This document shows positions 1 to 13,967 of a stretch of DNA of 64,000 nt, piece after piece. The DNA is from Diatrype stigma (Eukaryota; Ascomycota; Sordariomycetes; Xylariales; Diatrypaceae): the NCBI GenBank assembly GCA_022225965.2, contig JAKJXP020000069.1:62001-126000 (forward strand). Direction: 5' to 3'. The translations under genes were made by a program, and so were the position numbers. The notes beneath the pieces were generated by a model. The model had not been told where the DNA came from. It did not search any database and saw only the letters and a program-made list of their open reading frames with translations. How positions within the stretch are numbered: position 1 is the stretch's first letter; each line of letters opens with the position of its first letter.

Positions 1-315
1 CTGTAGGCGTCTAATCATGTCACAATGTCTGAGAGAGGCTGTAGGTCAAGTTCTCATGTCTATAATGCATAAAGTCTCGGAAATGTACGACCTTGAGTGG
101 TCTCGTTCCAGTTTCCTTCCTATCAGAATAGTCTAAAGATTATATATTACCGACCTCGAATAACATCAGTACGACCATCTATCATATGTTCTTTGAGATA
201 CGATCCTTCTGTTCAAGTTCTTGTTACGATACCCTGGCTGTTGCAGCTGTGAGACTTCCAGAAGAAGTCCTGTCGAGTTTGCCCCTTAACGATACGCATT
301 GAACCCGGTTACAAA

Positions 316-1554
316 ATGGCTAGTAAAGGAGCCGCAGGAATTGATGTTTTCAGGGTCGAGCCCAATCACCCCCCTAGAGCTATCCTTGTAGAGATGGAGA
401 AGGCTGAGAGGAACTATGATGTTATCATGTCTACTGCCGAAGCCATGATTCGAGGGTCCTTGCTTTTCCATGACTTGAAGGATCCTTCCAGCATGATCAA
501 ACCGCTTCGAGAACTGGTTGGCCAACTTAAAAACGTCCTTGCGTTCATCCGTCGCGACCTGAAGGCTTCCCATCCAACGCTGGACGTGGATCCACGCCAA
601 ATCGCACCCGCGACTCACCCAAAGCCAACAATCGTGCCCAATGATTTCAAGACGCAGCAAACGTTGTGTCCATTGGTGCTGTTCTTCCGAATCATTGCCC
701 AAGGCCTCAGTTCTTATCGCCTCAAGGTGCGTGAGAACAGTTGGGGTCCCATCCGTCCACTGCACGACCTACTCCTAGGATTGCAAAATCACATCCAAAT
801 ATCAGAGCCCGATGGCGAACCCGCCTTTTGGCCGGGTCTCTCCTCATGCATCATGTTCCATGAACAGGATTCAATGTTCAGCATTGCTTCCAGCACGCCC
901 AAATATCGGTTGCTCCGAGGCCTATTCAGCCTAGCACGCATAATCCGGAAAGATAACATCTCGCGCCTGAGAACACGTGCCGGCCCGAAGGATAAGGTGG
1001 CTATAAGCAACATGGAACGTCTGTGCAAGCAAGTCGCCCGAGATAGAGCCAATAACGTCTTCCAGAACAACCCTGACAACCGCACCCGGGTGGAGGGGAT
1101 CGGCGCCACCTTCAACCCGAGCGGGCAGTACATGCCGGCGTGCTTTCTCGACTTCTGGCGCTTCGACATGCCCAGGCCGACGGCAGCTCAGGTTGCGGAG
1201 GCCGAAGGGGTAGCGGGGCGGGCGATCTATGGGGTGGACACCTGTGCCGAATGGGAGCTGTGGATGATCAAGATCGCCAAGCTCAAGATCATGCCGGGAG
1301 CGGTGCTCCGCCACCACCCGCTTATACAGGCGCGGGAGACCTATCCTCCCAGGACGCAGAATGGCAAGCCGGCTTCTTCGCCGGGGAGGAGGACTGCCTC
1401 TCCCCAGGCACCTAGCTGGGCACCACCGCCGCCGTCGAGACAGAATGCCCCAGCTCCCGCGCCACGGCCGGTTCCACAGCCGGTACCACAGCACAGGCAT
1501 GAGGTATGCAAAGCCCATGGGAACAGGTCCCGCTGTCATTGTAATGTTATGTGA
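316..1554 (+). CDS. Hypothetical protein with proline-rich tail
   Basis: Single-exon reading frame of 412 residues. The ATG sits in a good fungal context (ACAAAATGGC). I do not recognise the family. Residues 1-330 look like a folded, mostly helical soluble domain. They contain a conserved-looking segment FNPSGQYMPACFLDFWRF near residue 265. The last 80 residues are rich in Pro, Ala and Arg (PAPAPRPVPQPVPQ) and look disordered. There is no signal peptide or membrane segment. The final 16 residues are Cys/His-rich and may be intron readthrough, because a GTATGC donor-like site lies at 1503; the true C-terminus could therefore differ. The length and GC-rich wobble positions from 1060 onward support real coding. 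The function is unknown. Confidence 0.6.
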   Translation: MASKGAAGIDVFRVEPNHPPRAILVEMEKAERNYDVIMSTAEAMIRGSLLFHDLKDPSSMIKPLRELVGQLKNVLAFIRRDLKASHPTLDVDPRQIAPATHPKPTIVPNDFKTQQTLCPLVLFFRIIAQGLSSYRLKVRENSWGPIRPLHDLLLGLQNHIQISEPDGEPAFWPGLSSCIMFHEQDSMFSIASSTPKYRLLRGLFSLARIIRKDNISRLRTRAGPKDKVAISNMERLCKQVARDRANNVFQNNPDNRTRVEGIGATFNPSGQYMPACFLDFWRFDMPRPTAAQVAEAEGVAGRAIYGVDTCAEWELWMIKIAKLKIMPGAVLRHHPLIQARETYPPRTQNGKPASSPGRRTASPQAPSWAPPPPSRQNAPAPAPRPVPQPVPQHRHEVCKAHGNRSRCHCNVM

Positions 1555-4500
1555 GGAAAGCCGAATAAGGATATCGGGCGAAGAGGAGCAGAAGGTCAGG
1601 TACTGGTATTTCGGGGTTGTTTTGGATTTTAACTTGGTCTGGTATGTAATGGTTCTGGAGAGTAGGAGTATTGGATAGCATAGTATTGAAGTTTCCCATA
1701 TAAGGGTATGTATGCCCTAATGATCCCATGCAGCCCCTGGAATTGTCGTGATCTGGACCCTTCGTGATACAAACGCAAATAGCTGATAAGACATTCGGTT
1801 GATGAATTATTGAGGAAAAAACAATTTGTTCTGACTCCAGGAGTGACCCCAAGATGCCTGCATGTTTGGTATATCCCACCAAGAGCGCATTGCGTTTGAA
1901 GGTGGTCGTTGTTGCTTCGAAGCTACTGCCCCTATTGGCCCCCTCCTGACCCACGAATTATTGGCGCTACGCATATTGAATAGGGGATGGGTAGAGGCCA
2001 TGGTCATCAACGATGCAGAACATACATACCTTTTAGGTAGAAACGTGCCATCAAAGCCCCGAGTCACCAGACACATGGCAACATCATGCCGGAGCATGCA
2101 ACCGGGAGGGCCCGAAGGTGGGGCGTGGGTAACGGAGACGCAACCCGATGGTGGGGTTATGATGCAATTGCGCTTGCACTTGCGCTTGACCTTCACCTTG
2201 TCCGGCTTCCAAGTTGCGAGATGGCCGTATTCCTGTATGGTATGCGTGCACTTGTTGGTTACTAAGTACTTTTAAGTAGCTAGGCGGTAAATATTTCGCC
2301 AATCGAACTGACGGCTTTTAATCTCTCATCCCCGGGAGTTCTCGTGAGTAGACGACGGGCTAGCTGGCTAGTCATGGTCGCAGCCACGCAGCTAGAGCCT
2401 CGTGATGCGAATAGACCCTGAATTGGCCTGGCACGCCTGATCTGACTCGGCAACCGTGAGATAACTGTCCGCTCACCTGGGCGATACTACTATGTATGGA
2501 CTTCGGCGCACGGTGATCCTATCGTAGCGATGCGATGGAAGCAGCTCAGTCATAACACACCGTGAAAATCCCCGGGGTAGCAGTTGGCGAAACCAACGTC
2601 TGCAATATGACGCCGTGTATAAAGAATATAATCAATGATAGGTAGAGAAACATGTGTATGTGTGCGTGCCCTACCATTATAAACTTATAAGGAATTTACC
2701 AAGCCTACCTACCTAGCAAATAATACTCAGATCCTGAGGGTCATTGGCGTTGACCGGCGATCCGGGTTGCCCGATTAAACTAAGCCGAAACCGAAGGAAT
2801 AGTGCCGAAAGGGGGAAATATGCTTACCTAGGTATACCATTAAGGCACGAAATCGAAGTACCCAGATGTGCGCGGAATATCGAACGAAGACCATGGATTT
2901 GATTTCTGACGAGAATCCCAGTTAGGACAAGCAGGTCTCCCTAATATGAATGTAAACGATAAATTCGTATCTGCGGCAAAGAAGACATTACCTGGTTTCA
3001 AAGTTGGCATGGCAATTTCATGATGTTTACCAGAAGGCGCTTGTGTAACAAGGCAAGGAAATTGACAGGAAGTCTAATGAGGACGTGAAGTAGCCGTTTC
3101 AGGATGCTGCAACCGAGTCTTCCAGTATGTTACCGCAATTGGGGTTCTAGTTCAAGTGGGAGGGAGCAGCAGGTTATTGCCTATAGGTAATGAGATTACA
3201 TCGCCTTGGAAGCCAAGACAAGAGAGGAAAGACAGAAGACCACACCTGCCTACCTACTTGAGACTGGATGCCACCTCGTTGAAGTTGAAGCGGATGCGAA
3301 TACCCGAGCAGCCCGAGCAAAGCCGAAGAGTGAAGTTCTTGGATTTGTGCCTGTGCCCAAAGGGGTAATATCTTGCAGTTTCCTGACACCCTGCCGTGTT
3401 ACATTGAACTGGCTCCTTGCGCAGTAAAACTTGACTACCGGAGGCATAGGCAATACGGTAGATAGTTATGGAAGTAGGTATATCAACTTCATTCATCCAC
3501 TTTGCCTTTTCCGGTAGGTCCTGCAACATACGATGCCGTGCGGTAGAAAACATTCCCGAACGAATGAACATGCAGCTCATGTAGGTCATCATCCATGCCA
3601 GACCAAAGAGAGCTCTTGAACTGGCCCTGTTTCTGGTTTCTGTTCTATCACTGTCGTCATTGTCATCGACGGCGATAGAGAAGACTGGTTTCTTTATTTT
3701 TCGCATGTATCCTGTTCATCTGCCTCCAGTAACTATACGTTTCGAATGTTGCTCTTCGACGCTGATGCCCATCGGCTGACGAACATCGACTAAATAGAGA
3801 GTATCTGATGTTGAAGTGTATTGGATTGGATATGCAGATACGGATACCCGAGCTTCCTTGGACGGCTCTATTGGTGCTGCACCAGCCACATCTTAATCTG
3901 AGAATCCGCTAGTTATTAGGTACGCCCGCTGCCCCGCCCGTCGAGGTCGCCCCACGGAGGGAGACGCCACCATTAAAGCTACTGCTGTACTTAGATACCT
4001 AAGCTAGACTAAAATATCCCACCTTGCACACCACCGCCCACCGCCCACCATCCACCACCCGCCATCCATTGCCCATGACGTCCTGATCGCAGCAGGAGGA
4101 GCATCCTTAGGCGGCTTCGAAGAAAGAGGGGCGCAGAAAATCAAGGCAGATATTCTGTCAGGTACTACAGACAGGTTGGTGCTCTACCTAGGTAGTATTG
4201 CTTTCATTTATGTTTTGGTCATTGCTTCTGCCTTCTCATGCATGCCGATAATAGGCACTCGACAAATTTCTCCTATTATCCGTGGTGGCCTCGTATTGTT
4301 TGACTTAGTTTGGTATTGCAATACAATACAACAAAACATACATGTAGCGGTATATCGTCATTTGTGGCGAGATCAGCAGATTTCAAGCACCCAGACAATT
4401 ACTACGTAGTAAGGTCGAGGTTTGCCGACCTTACAGCCAGCGATTACTACTAATATCCATCGGCCAGCAGCAAGCGCGCGCCGACCGACGGCGCTGTAGG

Positions 4501-4906
4501 ATCAGGGGACCAGGGGATCAGGGGATTTGATTAGCAGCGGCCGTGATTCGAACATACATACATTAACGATCGGGACCTACATACATACATAGATAGTAGG
4601 GACGGAGTAACCTGCTGGCTTGATTTCACAACTACATGCACCTCCAGCTTTTCCAAACCCCAAAACCCAAAAGCCAAAGTCCAAAGTCCAAAGTCCAACA
4701 TACTCCGGAATAATACGTCCCAGCTCTAGCTGAGAAGCCGCCAACCTCGAGACAAGAAGAAATCTCACGATTCACGACCGATTCCGTCATCTCACCGTGC
4801 TGCGTCTGTGCATCTGCCCAATTGTCCAGCCATCCAGCCAGTGTTCCACGTTACGTACATCTACGATTGAGACGACAGCCGCGAAGAGACCAACGCTCAG
4901 CCCAAA
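1555..4906. other. Intergenic, no convincing gene
   Basis: About 3.3 kb without a supportable gene. Short ORFs on both strands (for example 3254-3706 minus) lack family motifs, introns or codon bias. The stretch contains several copies of the intergenic CCTAGGTA-type motif (near 2826 and 4187), C-rich CCACC repeats near 4028-4070, and short tandem AAAGTCC units at 4676-4697. No RNA gene was seen. Confidence 0.5.
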
Positions 4907-5217
4907 ATGAACGGTACACAGGGGACACCCACCGACTCAGGAGGATCATCGTCAACAATCACCACATCGCCCTCACCGTTAGGTGCAGACAAGATACAAT
5001 CGCAATCGCATCCACTGACGGGGTCCCAACAGCAGCGGCCACAGTCTCAGTCGTCAATGGCCGATCCGCCTATGATGGCGGGCGCCAACGGGAACGGTCC
5101 AAGCGCCGCTGCACCGACCACAACCGCCACGACGGCCGCCTCGACGATAAACAAAAAGCGCAAGAAGGAAGGGTTGAAACCGATTATAACAACCGAAGGG
5201 TCAGCACCGACGATAAC
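4907..5217 (+). CDS. Candidate first exon, possibly of the SRPK gene
   Basis: A 311-nt reading frame with a strong start context (CCCAAAATGAA). It ends at a near-perfect donor, AC|GTAAGT, at 5218. The 103 residues are rich in Ser, Thr, Gln and Pro, followed by a basic patch (NKKRKKEGLKPIITTEG), which looks like a disordered N-terminus. I do not recognise the family from this alone. The exon ends in phase 2. The acceptor AACAG at 7874-7878 leaves one base before an open frame that runs into the kinase ATG at 7900. The two are therefore phase-compatible across a 2.66-kb intron, which is very long for a fungus. It could also be the start of a separate, otherwise unrecognised gene. Confidence 0.4.
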
Positions 5218-5340
5218 GTAAGTGAACAGCGCTGTTTCATTGATATGTTTCCTTTTGTGCTTCTACCCTGTAGTGGGCGCGCAGCAAGCAGGCAAGCAAG
5301 GCAAGCCTCTTGAAACCATCGATCAGGCAAGAAATAGTGA

Positions 5341-5364
5341 GCAAGCAAGCAAGCAAGCAAGCAA
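5341..5364. repeat. (GCAA)n microsatellite
   Basis: About six tandem GCAA units in the leader of the kinase gene; related GCAAGCAGG units precede it. Confidence 0.85.
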
Positions 5365-6675
5365 ACAGTCGCCTAGTGATGTTTTCTCGAACTCCCAGCT
5401 CCAAGTGGAGTAGAGAGACCGGGCAGACAGACAGACCGGCAGGCACACGCACTGAGAGAGAGAGATCCCGATGCATAGAAGACCCAATCAGCGAGTCGGC
5501 GCATCAAGCGATATGGCTAGTGCCAGGCATTTGGGCCTCTTCGGTCGGATTGTCCTTTGTCCCAGTCAGCCCGTCAACCTGTCCCGTCTACTAGATCGGC
5601 ATTCGCCCATCATGGTGGCATTGCTATTGCCATGGGTATCATCGTTGGCGGGGCTCAGCAATGCATACCTACCTAGCATACCACACAACCACATCCCGCA
5701 TACCACATGCCATATACTACACATGCCGCATATATAATATAACCCATATACACGCCCATGAATCATGTAGCACACACATGCCCATACGGAGTACACTATT
5801 CTTCGACCACCAGCCAGTCCAGGCCCTTGGATCACGGATTCATTCACTATACACCAGCTGGTCCCGAGCCTAGAGGGGAGTGTAGATGAGTGAGTGAGTG
5901 AGTGGATGAGTGGCCGAGTGAATAAGCAAGCAAGCGGGGGGGTTCGACGACAGGCAGACGAAGACCCGACTCAGCCCCAGGCCAGACATTCATCGGGTTA
6001 CTGGGAATCTAAGATACCCGCTTGCCCGCTTGCAAGGCTCGAATCGAGCGTAGGAGGCCGTTATATGGGCCTTTCTGTGCTGCGGCCTCCGTTTCTGGAA
6101 TGGTATACCTGTGAATGGAATCTCGAGCTCCAACTGTGTCATACATCCGTCAATGGCCTCCTCCCCGCCCCTTTTGAAGGACATGCAAGTATATACCTTC
6201 AGTGTTGGTAATATACACGTATTAGGTACACACACTTCGATATGATCCAAGCCCCGCGATAACATTCATATCTTGTTATACCTTGCCAAGTGGCCTGGTT
6301 ATTACACATCCAAAATCCAGGTATGGAGTATTGTACCTACCTACAATAGGTAGCATTCACTTGCTACGCTACCTATGAGGTAGGGGTAAGGGGGGTACCT
6401 AGGTAAAGGAGGGGGATCATCGCCTCAGCACAGCTCAAGAAAGTCACCCTAACACCTAACCAGCCGCTGCGCTTTTACCACCTGGGCGGCCTTGTGATTT
6501 ATCGCTCACAATCTCACTCAACCACTCATCCTCTTGCCTGCCCACACGGGCGCGCACACGCACACGCACGCACACACACACATAACCATAACCCCCCCCA
6601 ACCAGGACAGCCAACCCAAGCACCAATCACCAAGCACCAAGCACTAAGCGTTAACGGTGGTGCACCTCCAAGTAC

Positions 6676-6745
6676 TGCATACATACAATACATACATTAC
6701 ATACACTTATATACATACATACATACCTCCATACATACACACATA
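6676..6745. repeat. ATAC/ACAT-rich microsatellite
   Basis: Imperfect tandem ATACAT/CATACATA units in the kinase leader; they give spurious Tyr/Ile/His-rich ORFs. Confidence 0.7.
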
Positions 6746-7857
6746 CTACACATACAGGAAGGAACCTTTGCACCTCTCATTATTATCAGGTCTCGAGTCT
6801 TGACTCTTGCTGAAGTCTTTCGCATCGCCATCAAAAGACGGCAGGGCCTGGACGTCGACTGTCTCCTGTTTTTCCAGCCATACACCATACACCATACACC
6901 AGACCACCGATACCATCGGCCACCTTCTACGCTTTTTTCTTATTCTATTCCCTCCCCTTCCGTGCCTCTGGTTTGTTTACATCCCCTCAGCTACATAGTG
7001 TTCCTTCTCTTATTCCTCGATTTATTTGCATGCCCCCTCTGTCCCACTCTCACGTCTACGCCCACGTCGCACATTCGCCAACATGACGTCCATAGCTAAG
7101 AAAAGGTGCTACTTTCCAATACTTCGACTAAACCCTCCCTGACTTATCATGATCCCTTACCCCACATCCACACACAGCAGAAGCCGCGGGGGCAGCAGCA
7201 GCGGCGTGCCACACCCGCCACCATGCTTGGGCTGACAGTGGCGGGTGGGCGGCGGGCCGGGCGACGTTCTACAAATCGTAGATGCGTCCTGACCTCCTTC
7301 AGGCCCGATCCTGAACCTAACTCAACCTGAACTTGAGCCTGGACCTGAACCCGACAATGACTTTGGCCAAGCCTCGAATGTGGACTCGGGCCTGGGTCTG
7401 AACCTTGGATATCGCCTGCTGCATATCGCCTGCTGCATATTGCCTGCTGCCTGCTGCCCGCTGCCCGCTGCCCGCTGCCCGTTGCCTGGCTGTCAATCTG
7501 TTTCTATCGTTGTCCTTGACTTCATCTCGCTCACTGCTTCAAAGCAGTCAGAAGAGTCAGGACTGCTATTACTCGCAAGCGCGCTAATGCTTTTTATGTC
7601 TCTGCTCCTGCCCCTGTCCCTGTCCCTGTTTTTGCCTCTTGCTTCGCCTGCTTTCCTCCTCGCATTTGATTCATATCATTCGCCCGCTTTTTCCTGTCTT
7701 GTGTTTGCCAGTATGGATGAGGCTCCTATTTTTCTATACAGGATCCTCGAAATCTCTTCTCTAACTTCCACCTCAATTGCCACATTGATCCGCATCAGTT
7801 GCGTTGTCGCAATCTATTTACACAGAAACACCTCTCATGTTGGGGCAAATTCGCTGA

Positions 7858-9963
<2,106 letters not shown>

Positions 9964-10197
9964 GATGCCGATGATCATTCAAGTCCGACCGACTCGGACC
10001 TCGACTTTCTCTCGTATCAAGACGAGGAATCGGAAGAGGAAGACCTAGATGCAGCTGTGGATAGAGCAACTATGGAAGGAACTCTGGATCATGAAGGACG
10101 ACCATGTCCGAGTAGAAAGGAGGAGCAGGAACACAAGCAACAAACGGCCTTTGAAACGGCTAAGGGGGTCCTTGAAGCCTTGGTTGGTAGAGCTTAG
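9964..10197 (+). other. Stop-free in-frame extension after the kinase UAG
   Basis: Directly after the UAG at 9961-9963 the kinase frame stays open for 77 codons, to a TAG at 10195-10197. The translation is strongly protein-like: an acidic Ser/Asp/Glu stretch containing LSYQDEESEEEDLDAAV, then a charged helix and a closing TAFETAKGVLEALVGRA. No GT-AG pair that would remove the stop is apparent. It could be stop readthrough, a recent nonsense change that truncated a longer ancestral protein, a base error, or chance. It otherwise belongs to the 3' UTR. Confidence 0.4.
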
Positions 10198-12067
10198 GGA
10201 AGGAAGATAGAAGGAAGACGGAAGATTTCAGGGGGAAAAGTGTTGTTAATTCCCGGTATAGGTATATGTGTGTTGCGAGCATGGCATGTGTAGTGTGGGG
10301 TGGATAGAAAGACGAACAGGCACGCAGGCAAGCATGTAAGTGCGCGCACACACACATACATACGAGACACACACCTATAGGGCGCCCGGTGTCTATTGTT
10401 GCTAGGCGCCTGTCAGGCTTACTACTTTTACGAGCTTGTCGTACAACGAACGATGTTATGTTTTTCCTCCCTGTTGTTCATGGGGGCAACAACGCACGCA
10501 GAACGTTAGAGTATGACTATTCGCGTTTGGGTGAGGATGGGTGAGACTGGGTGGATGGGACTTCTCTCTGAGCCGAGCCCGGGCCCGATCTCGAGTATGA
10601 CGAGTGGGTGAGCCTGAGGTTCAGGCGCTAAGCTCCGAGGTCTTGGGTGTTTTGCTTTGCTGGGTGCGCGTAACTAGGTAGATAGATCTGACTTGACTGG
10701 TCGATGGTTATTATGTAGGTAGGTAGGCCGGTTCGCAAGGCGGCTGCAGGATGGATGGACGGACGGATGGACGAAATGGGTGGATGAACTTGGATGGAGG
10801 AAACGAAGTGGACTGACACGACCCGGGGTATAATCGGATCGGATTGGACTCGATGGGAATATTGTATGGAATGGGTGGATGGAATGGTATAGCATATGGC
10901 ATAGCCTATTGATAGCGGGGTTCGTTTTGCTTTTGATATGCTCCCGTTTCGTTAGAAGCGTTTGCTCGTACTACATTACATGACTGTCTTATAGATGATG
11001 CATCATTGGTCCATCTTACTATCGCCCTTGCCCTCCATCCTTGCTTTAGGAGAGTTAGTAGGGGGGAGGGGGGGCTCGCTTCATACATATATCCTCATAC
11101 CTCTATATAATAATCAAGTTAAGTATCCATGTATACGACAGGTCCATATCTCCGATTTCATTTAAAGCTCCTCATATATCGTATACGTTCTACCGATATC
11201 TGTTGTGTCGAAGGGGATCGACAACCGGGACAGCGGGATAGCGGGTTAATTAGGAGCTTGGCGGATGTAAGCGGACATAATAAACCAACCGCACATACGA
11301 AGGACCTATCCTATAAGGTAACCTGCCGGCCCACACTCTCGGACTTCCGATGTTCTATCCCGGTCGGGTTGGCAGGTTACCCCTACCAATTCGGACGGCC
11401 GTTCCGCAGAGCGAGCGCTGCCATACAAAACACTGCCCGGGATAACATGCCCATCGGAATAGTCAAGTTCTAGTCTACGTGTGCAGGTGCGGGTGGATTG
11501 AAGGTTCCGACAACCCCCCTGGATCGGCACGGGATAGTAGTATAGTGGTGGAAGGGGAAAACGATGAACATCGGAACAGCAGCGAGCAGAGCAGGCATCG
11601 TGCGTATCTACGGGACGGAGAGAGAGGCGGGTTGACGGATTCACCCGAGACAGAGACAGGCATGGTTAAATCACAACAAGGAGATGGTCCGGACAGCAGG
11701 TGTAGTGTTGGTAGTTAGCGGAAAGAATGAAAATAACTCCGAGTTCGTCTCGGGGGCGCGCGCGCTGGGGCTGGTTAGGGCGAAGGGACAGGATAGGGGG
11801 CCGATGGGATGGGATGGGATGGATGGGTGTATATAAAGCAGAGCAGTCGAAGCAGATGCGAGAAAGAGAAGAACAGAGAAGACACAAGAATACAAGGACT
11901 GCCTTTGCCGTCATATCATCTTCATATTCATCATCATCAGTTGATACTCCCTTGTCTGCGATCAGATATATCATCAGTCCACGCACTACACCTGCCTACC
12001 TATCAAGCACATAACAAACCAAAAACAACCAACCGAACCGCCAAAGAAAGAACGACAGACAGACATC
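10198..12067. other. Intergenic plus promoter of the MDR gene
   Basis: About 1.9 kb with no supportable gene. It holds the 3' region of the kinase gene, GGATGGA/GGACGGA-type degenerate repeats at 10745-10880, GTAGGTAGGTAGG near 10715, and the promoter and 5' UTR of the oxidoreductase at its right end. Confidence 0.5.
11830..11837 (+). promoter_or_regulatory. TATA box of the MDR oxidoreductase gene
   Basis: TATATAAA 231 bp upstream of the ATG at 12068. It is preceded by a GGGATGGGATGG-type tract and followed by an AG-rich, then pyrimidine/CA-rich leader. A start site about 30-60 bp downstream would give a 5' UTR of roughly 180-200 nt, a normal fungal length. It is the clearest TATA element I noticed in the window, and it suggests regulated rather than housekeeping expression. 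Confidence 0.6.
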
Positions 12068-13530
12068 ATGTCATCCACACCCTCTCAACCCGCCCTCCCC
12101 CCAACCCACCGCGCCCTAGTCCTAACCTCGGTCCGCGACCCCCTCGACATCGCCGTCGCGCCGTCCCACCCCACACCAACCCCCATCCCCGGCTCAGCCG
12201 TGATCCGCATCCTCGCCGCCACGGTCGTGACCTACAGCGGGGACATCTTCCGCGGGGTGCGACCCTACTCCTTCCCCAAGCCCATGGTCCCCGGCAGCTC
12301 GGCCGTAGGCCGCATCGCGGCCGTGGGTCCCGACGCCGTGGCCCTGCAGCCGGGCCAGCTCGTCTTCGTCGAGGGCTTCATCCGGGCCCGCGACGACGGC
12401 GCCGCGCGCTTCCTGCTGGGCCTCTCGGAGGGCGCGACGGAGGGCTCGCGCAAGCTGATGCGCGACGCCTGGCGCGACGGCACTTATGCCGAGTACGCGC
12501 GCCTGCCGCTCGAGAACTGCTACGCCCTCGACGAGGCCCGCCTGCTGGGCGACCCGCGCAGCGGCGGCCTGGGCTACGCTGTCGAGGACCTGCTCGCCAT
12601 GGCTAACATGCTCGTCGCGTACGGCGGGCTGCGCGACGTTGGCTTGCTGCCTGGCGAGAAGGTCGTCGTGGCGCCGGCTACGGGCACGTTTGGCGGGAGC
12701 GCTGTGCCCGTGGCTCTTGCTAGTGAGTTTTGTTTTGTTGTGAAGCTCTTGCTGTTTCTTTCTTTCTTTCCAACCCCCCCCTTCCCCCTTTTCTTTTTCT
12801 TTTTCTTTTTTTCTTTTCTTTCCATCAAGCTCATCCCTCCTTATATGTACCTGTTACTGTTACACCAAGTAGTAAACTATCAAATAGATAACTAACTACA
12901 TAAACTTGTGATAAACAGTGGGAGCGCGCGAGGTCGTCGCCATGGGCCGCAACGAGGCGATGCTCGAGCGGCTGCGGAACTCCAGCCCGCGCGTCCGCAC
13001 CGTCAAGATCGTCGGCGACGCCGAGGCCGAGACGGCGGCCCTCCGCGGCGAAAACGACGTGCCGGCCGAGGTCTTCTTCGATATCTCGCCGCCCGGGACG
13101 GCGGGAAGCTCCTATTTCAAGGCTGGGCGTAAGTTTTGAAATCATTTTCCATTCCACTCTACTCTTATACGTAGATCCATAAACACAGTAGGGAATGAGA
13201 TTTCATTTTCGCTGACCAGAATCATACAAAACCGCAGTGCTCTCCCTCGGCCAGAACGGCCGCGCCAGCCTGATGGGCGGCCAGTGGGTGGACACGCCGT
13301 ACCCGGGGCGGGCGGTGACGACGCGCAACCTGCAGCTGCGGGGCAAGTGGATGTACGAGCGCGACGACGTGCTGGCCTTCGTGCGCCTCGTCGAGGCCGG
13401 CATGGTCAAGCTCGGCGCCGCCGGCGGCATCCGCATCGCCGGTCGCTTCTCCCTCGACGAGTTTGAGGCCGCCTTCGATACCGCCGCCGCGAACAACGGG
13501 CCCGGGCTACTGACCGTCATCGTCCCTTGA
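12068..13530 (+). CDS. MDR-superfamily NAD(P)H oxidoreductase (quinone reductase/alcohol dehydrogenase-like)
   Basis: Three exons: 12068-12722, 12919-13128 and 13238-13530, giving 385 residues. The GroES-like N-domain is seen as SAVIRILAATVVTYSGDIFR and VPGSSAVGRIAAVGPDAV. The Rossmann domain begins at GEKVVVAPATGTFGGSAV and crosses intron 1. The family transfers hydride between NAD(P)H and alcohols, aldehydes or quinones. I see no structural-zinc Cys cluster, and the usual catalytic Cys/His pair is not evident, which favours a zinc-independent reductase. Substrate unknown; cytosolic by lack of targeting signals. Exon 1 is very GC-rich. Intron 1 (196 nt) contains a C/T tract of about 60 nt before its branch site. 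It converges on the Zn2Cys6 gene 437 bp downstream. Confidence 0.88.
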
Positions 13531-13967
13531 GAAGTGAGGTTTTTGAGGTTTGGAGATTTCGTCTTTCCAGCTTGGTTGGGTCTTGATTTCTGGCTTGATC
13601 TCTTCTCGTCGTTGTCGCTGTGGTTCTTGACGAAAAGGGGAGGGGAGGGGAGGGCAGATGATAATCTCGAGTCTACCCCGTCGCGTAACTACCATCTCTA
13701 CTCTGTTCTTCGACTTCAAATAAGTCAATGAAACACTTTATACCTACCTACACCATTGCCAGATCTGGTGAAGAAAGTCAAGACACTCTCACAGAGTACT
13801 CTAGTGGTCAGCAGTAGTTCATCTTCGTACGGTATATTTAGTAGTGTGTATTTTGGTATTGATTCATATTCCCATTCATCGGCTCAGCTTAGCTTAGCCT
13901 AGCTTAGCATACGTACGTACGCAAGTATCTACCCAGATAGGTAGGTAGGTTACCTTACATACATCTG

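Noticed and set aside
3254..3706. Minus-strand ORF of 150 codons
   Set aside because: No motif, codon bias, intron or homology recognised; length is compatible with chance in a 3-kb spacer.
6494..7099. 201-codon ORF in the kinase leader
   Set aside because: His/Tyr/Thr-rich translation of CA and ATAC microsatellites.
12068..12606. Alternative Arg/Pro/His-rich frames over exon 1 of the oxidoreductase
   Set aside because: GC-rich shadow frames; the MDR motifs lie in the frame starting at 12068.
11809..12606. 265-codon ORF overlapping the oxidoreductase start
   Set aside because: Begins in the 5' UTR in another frame and becomes an Arg/Pro-rich shadow of exon 1.
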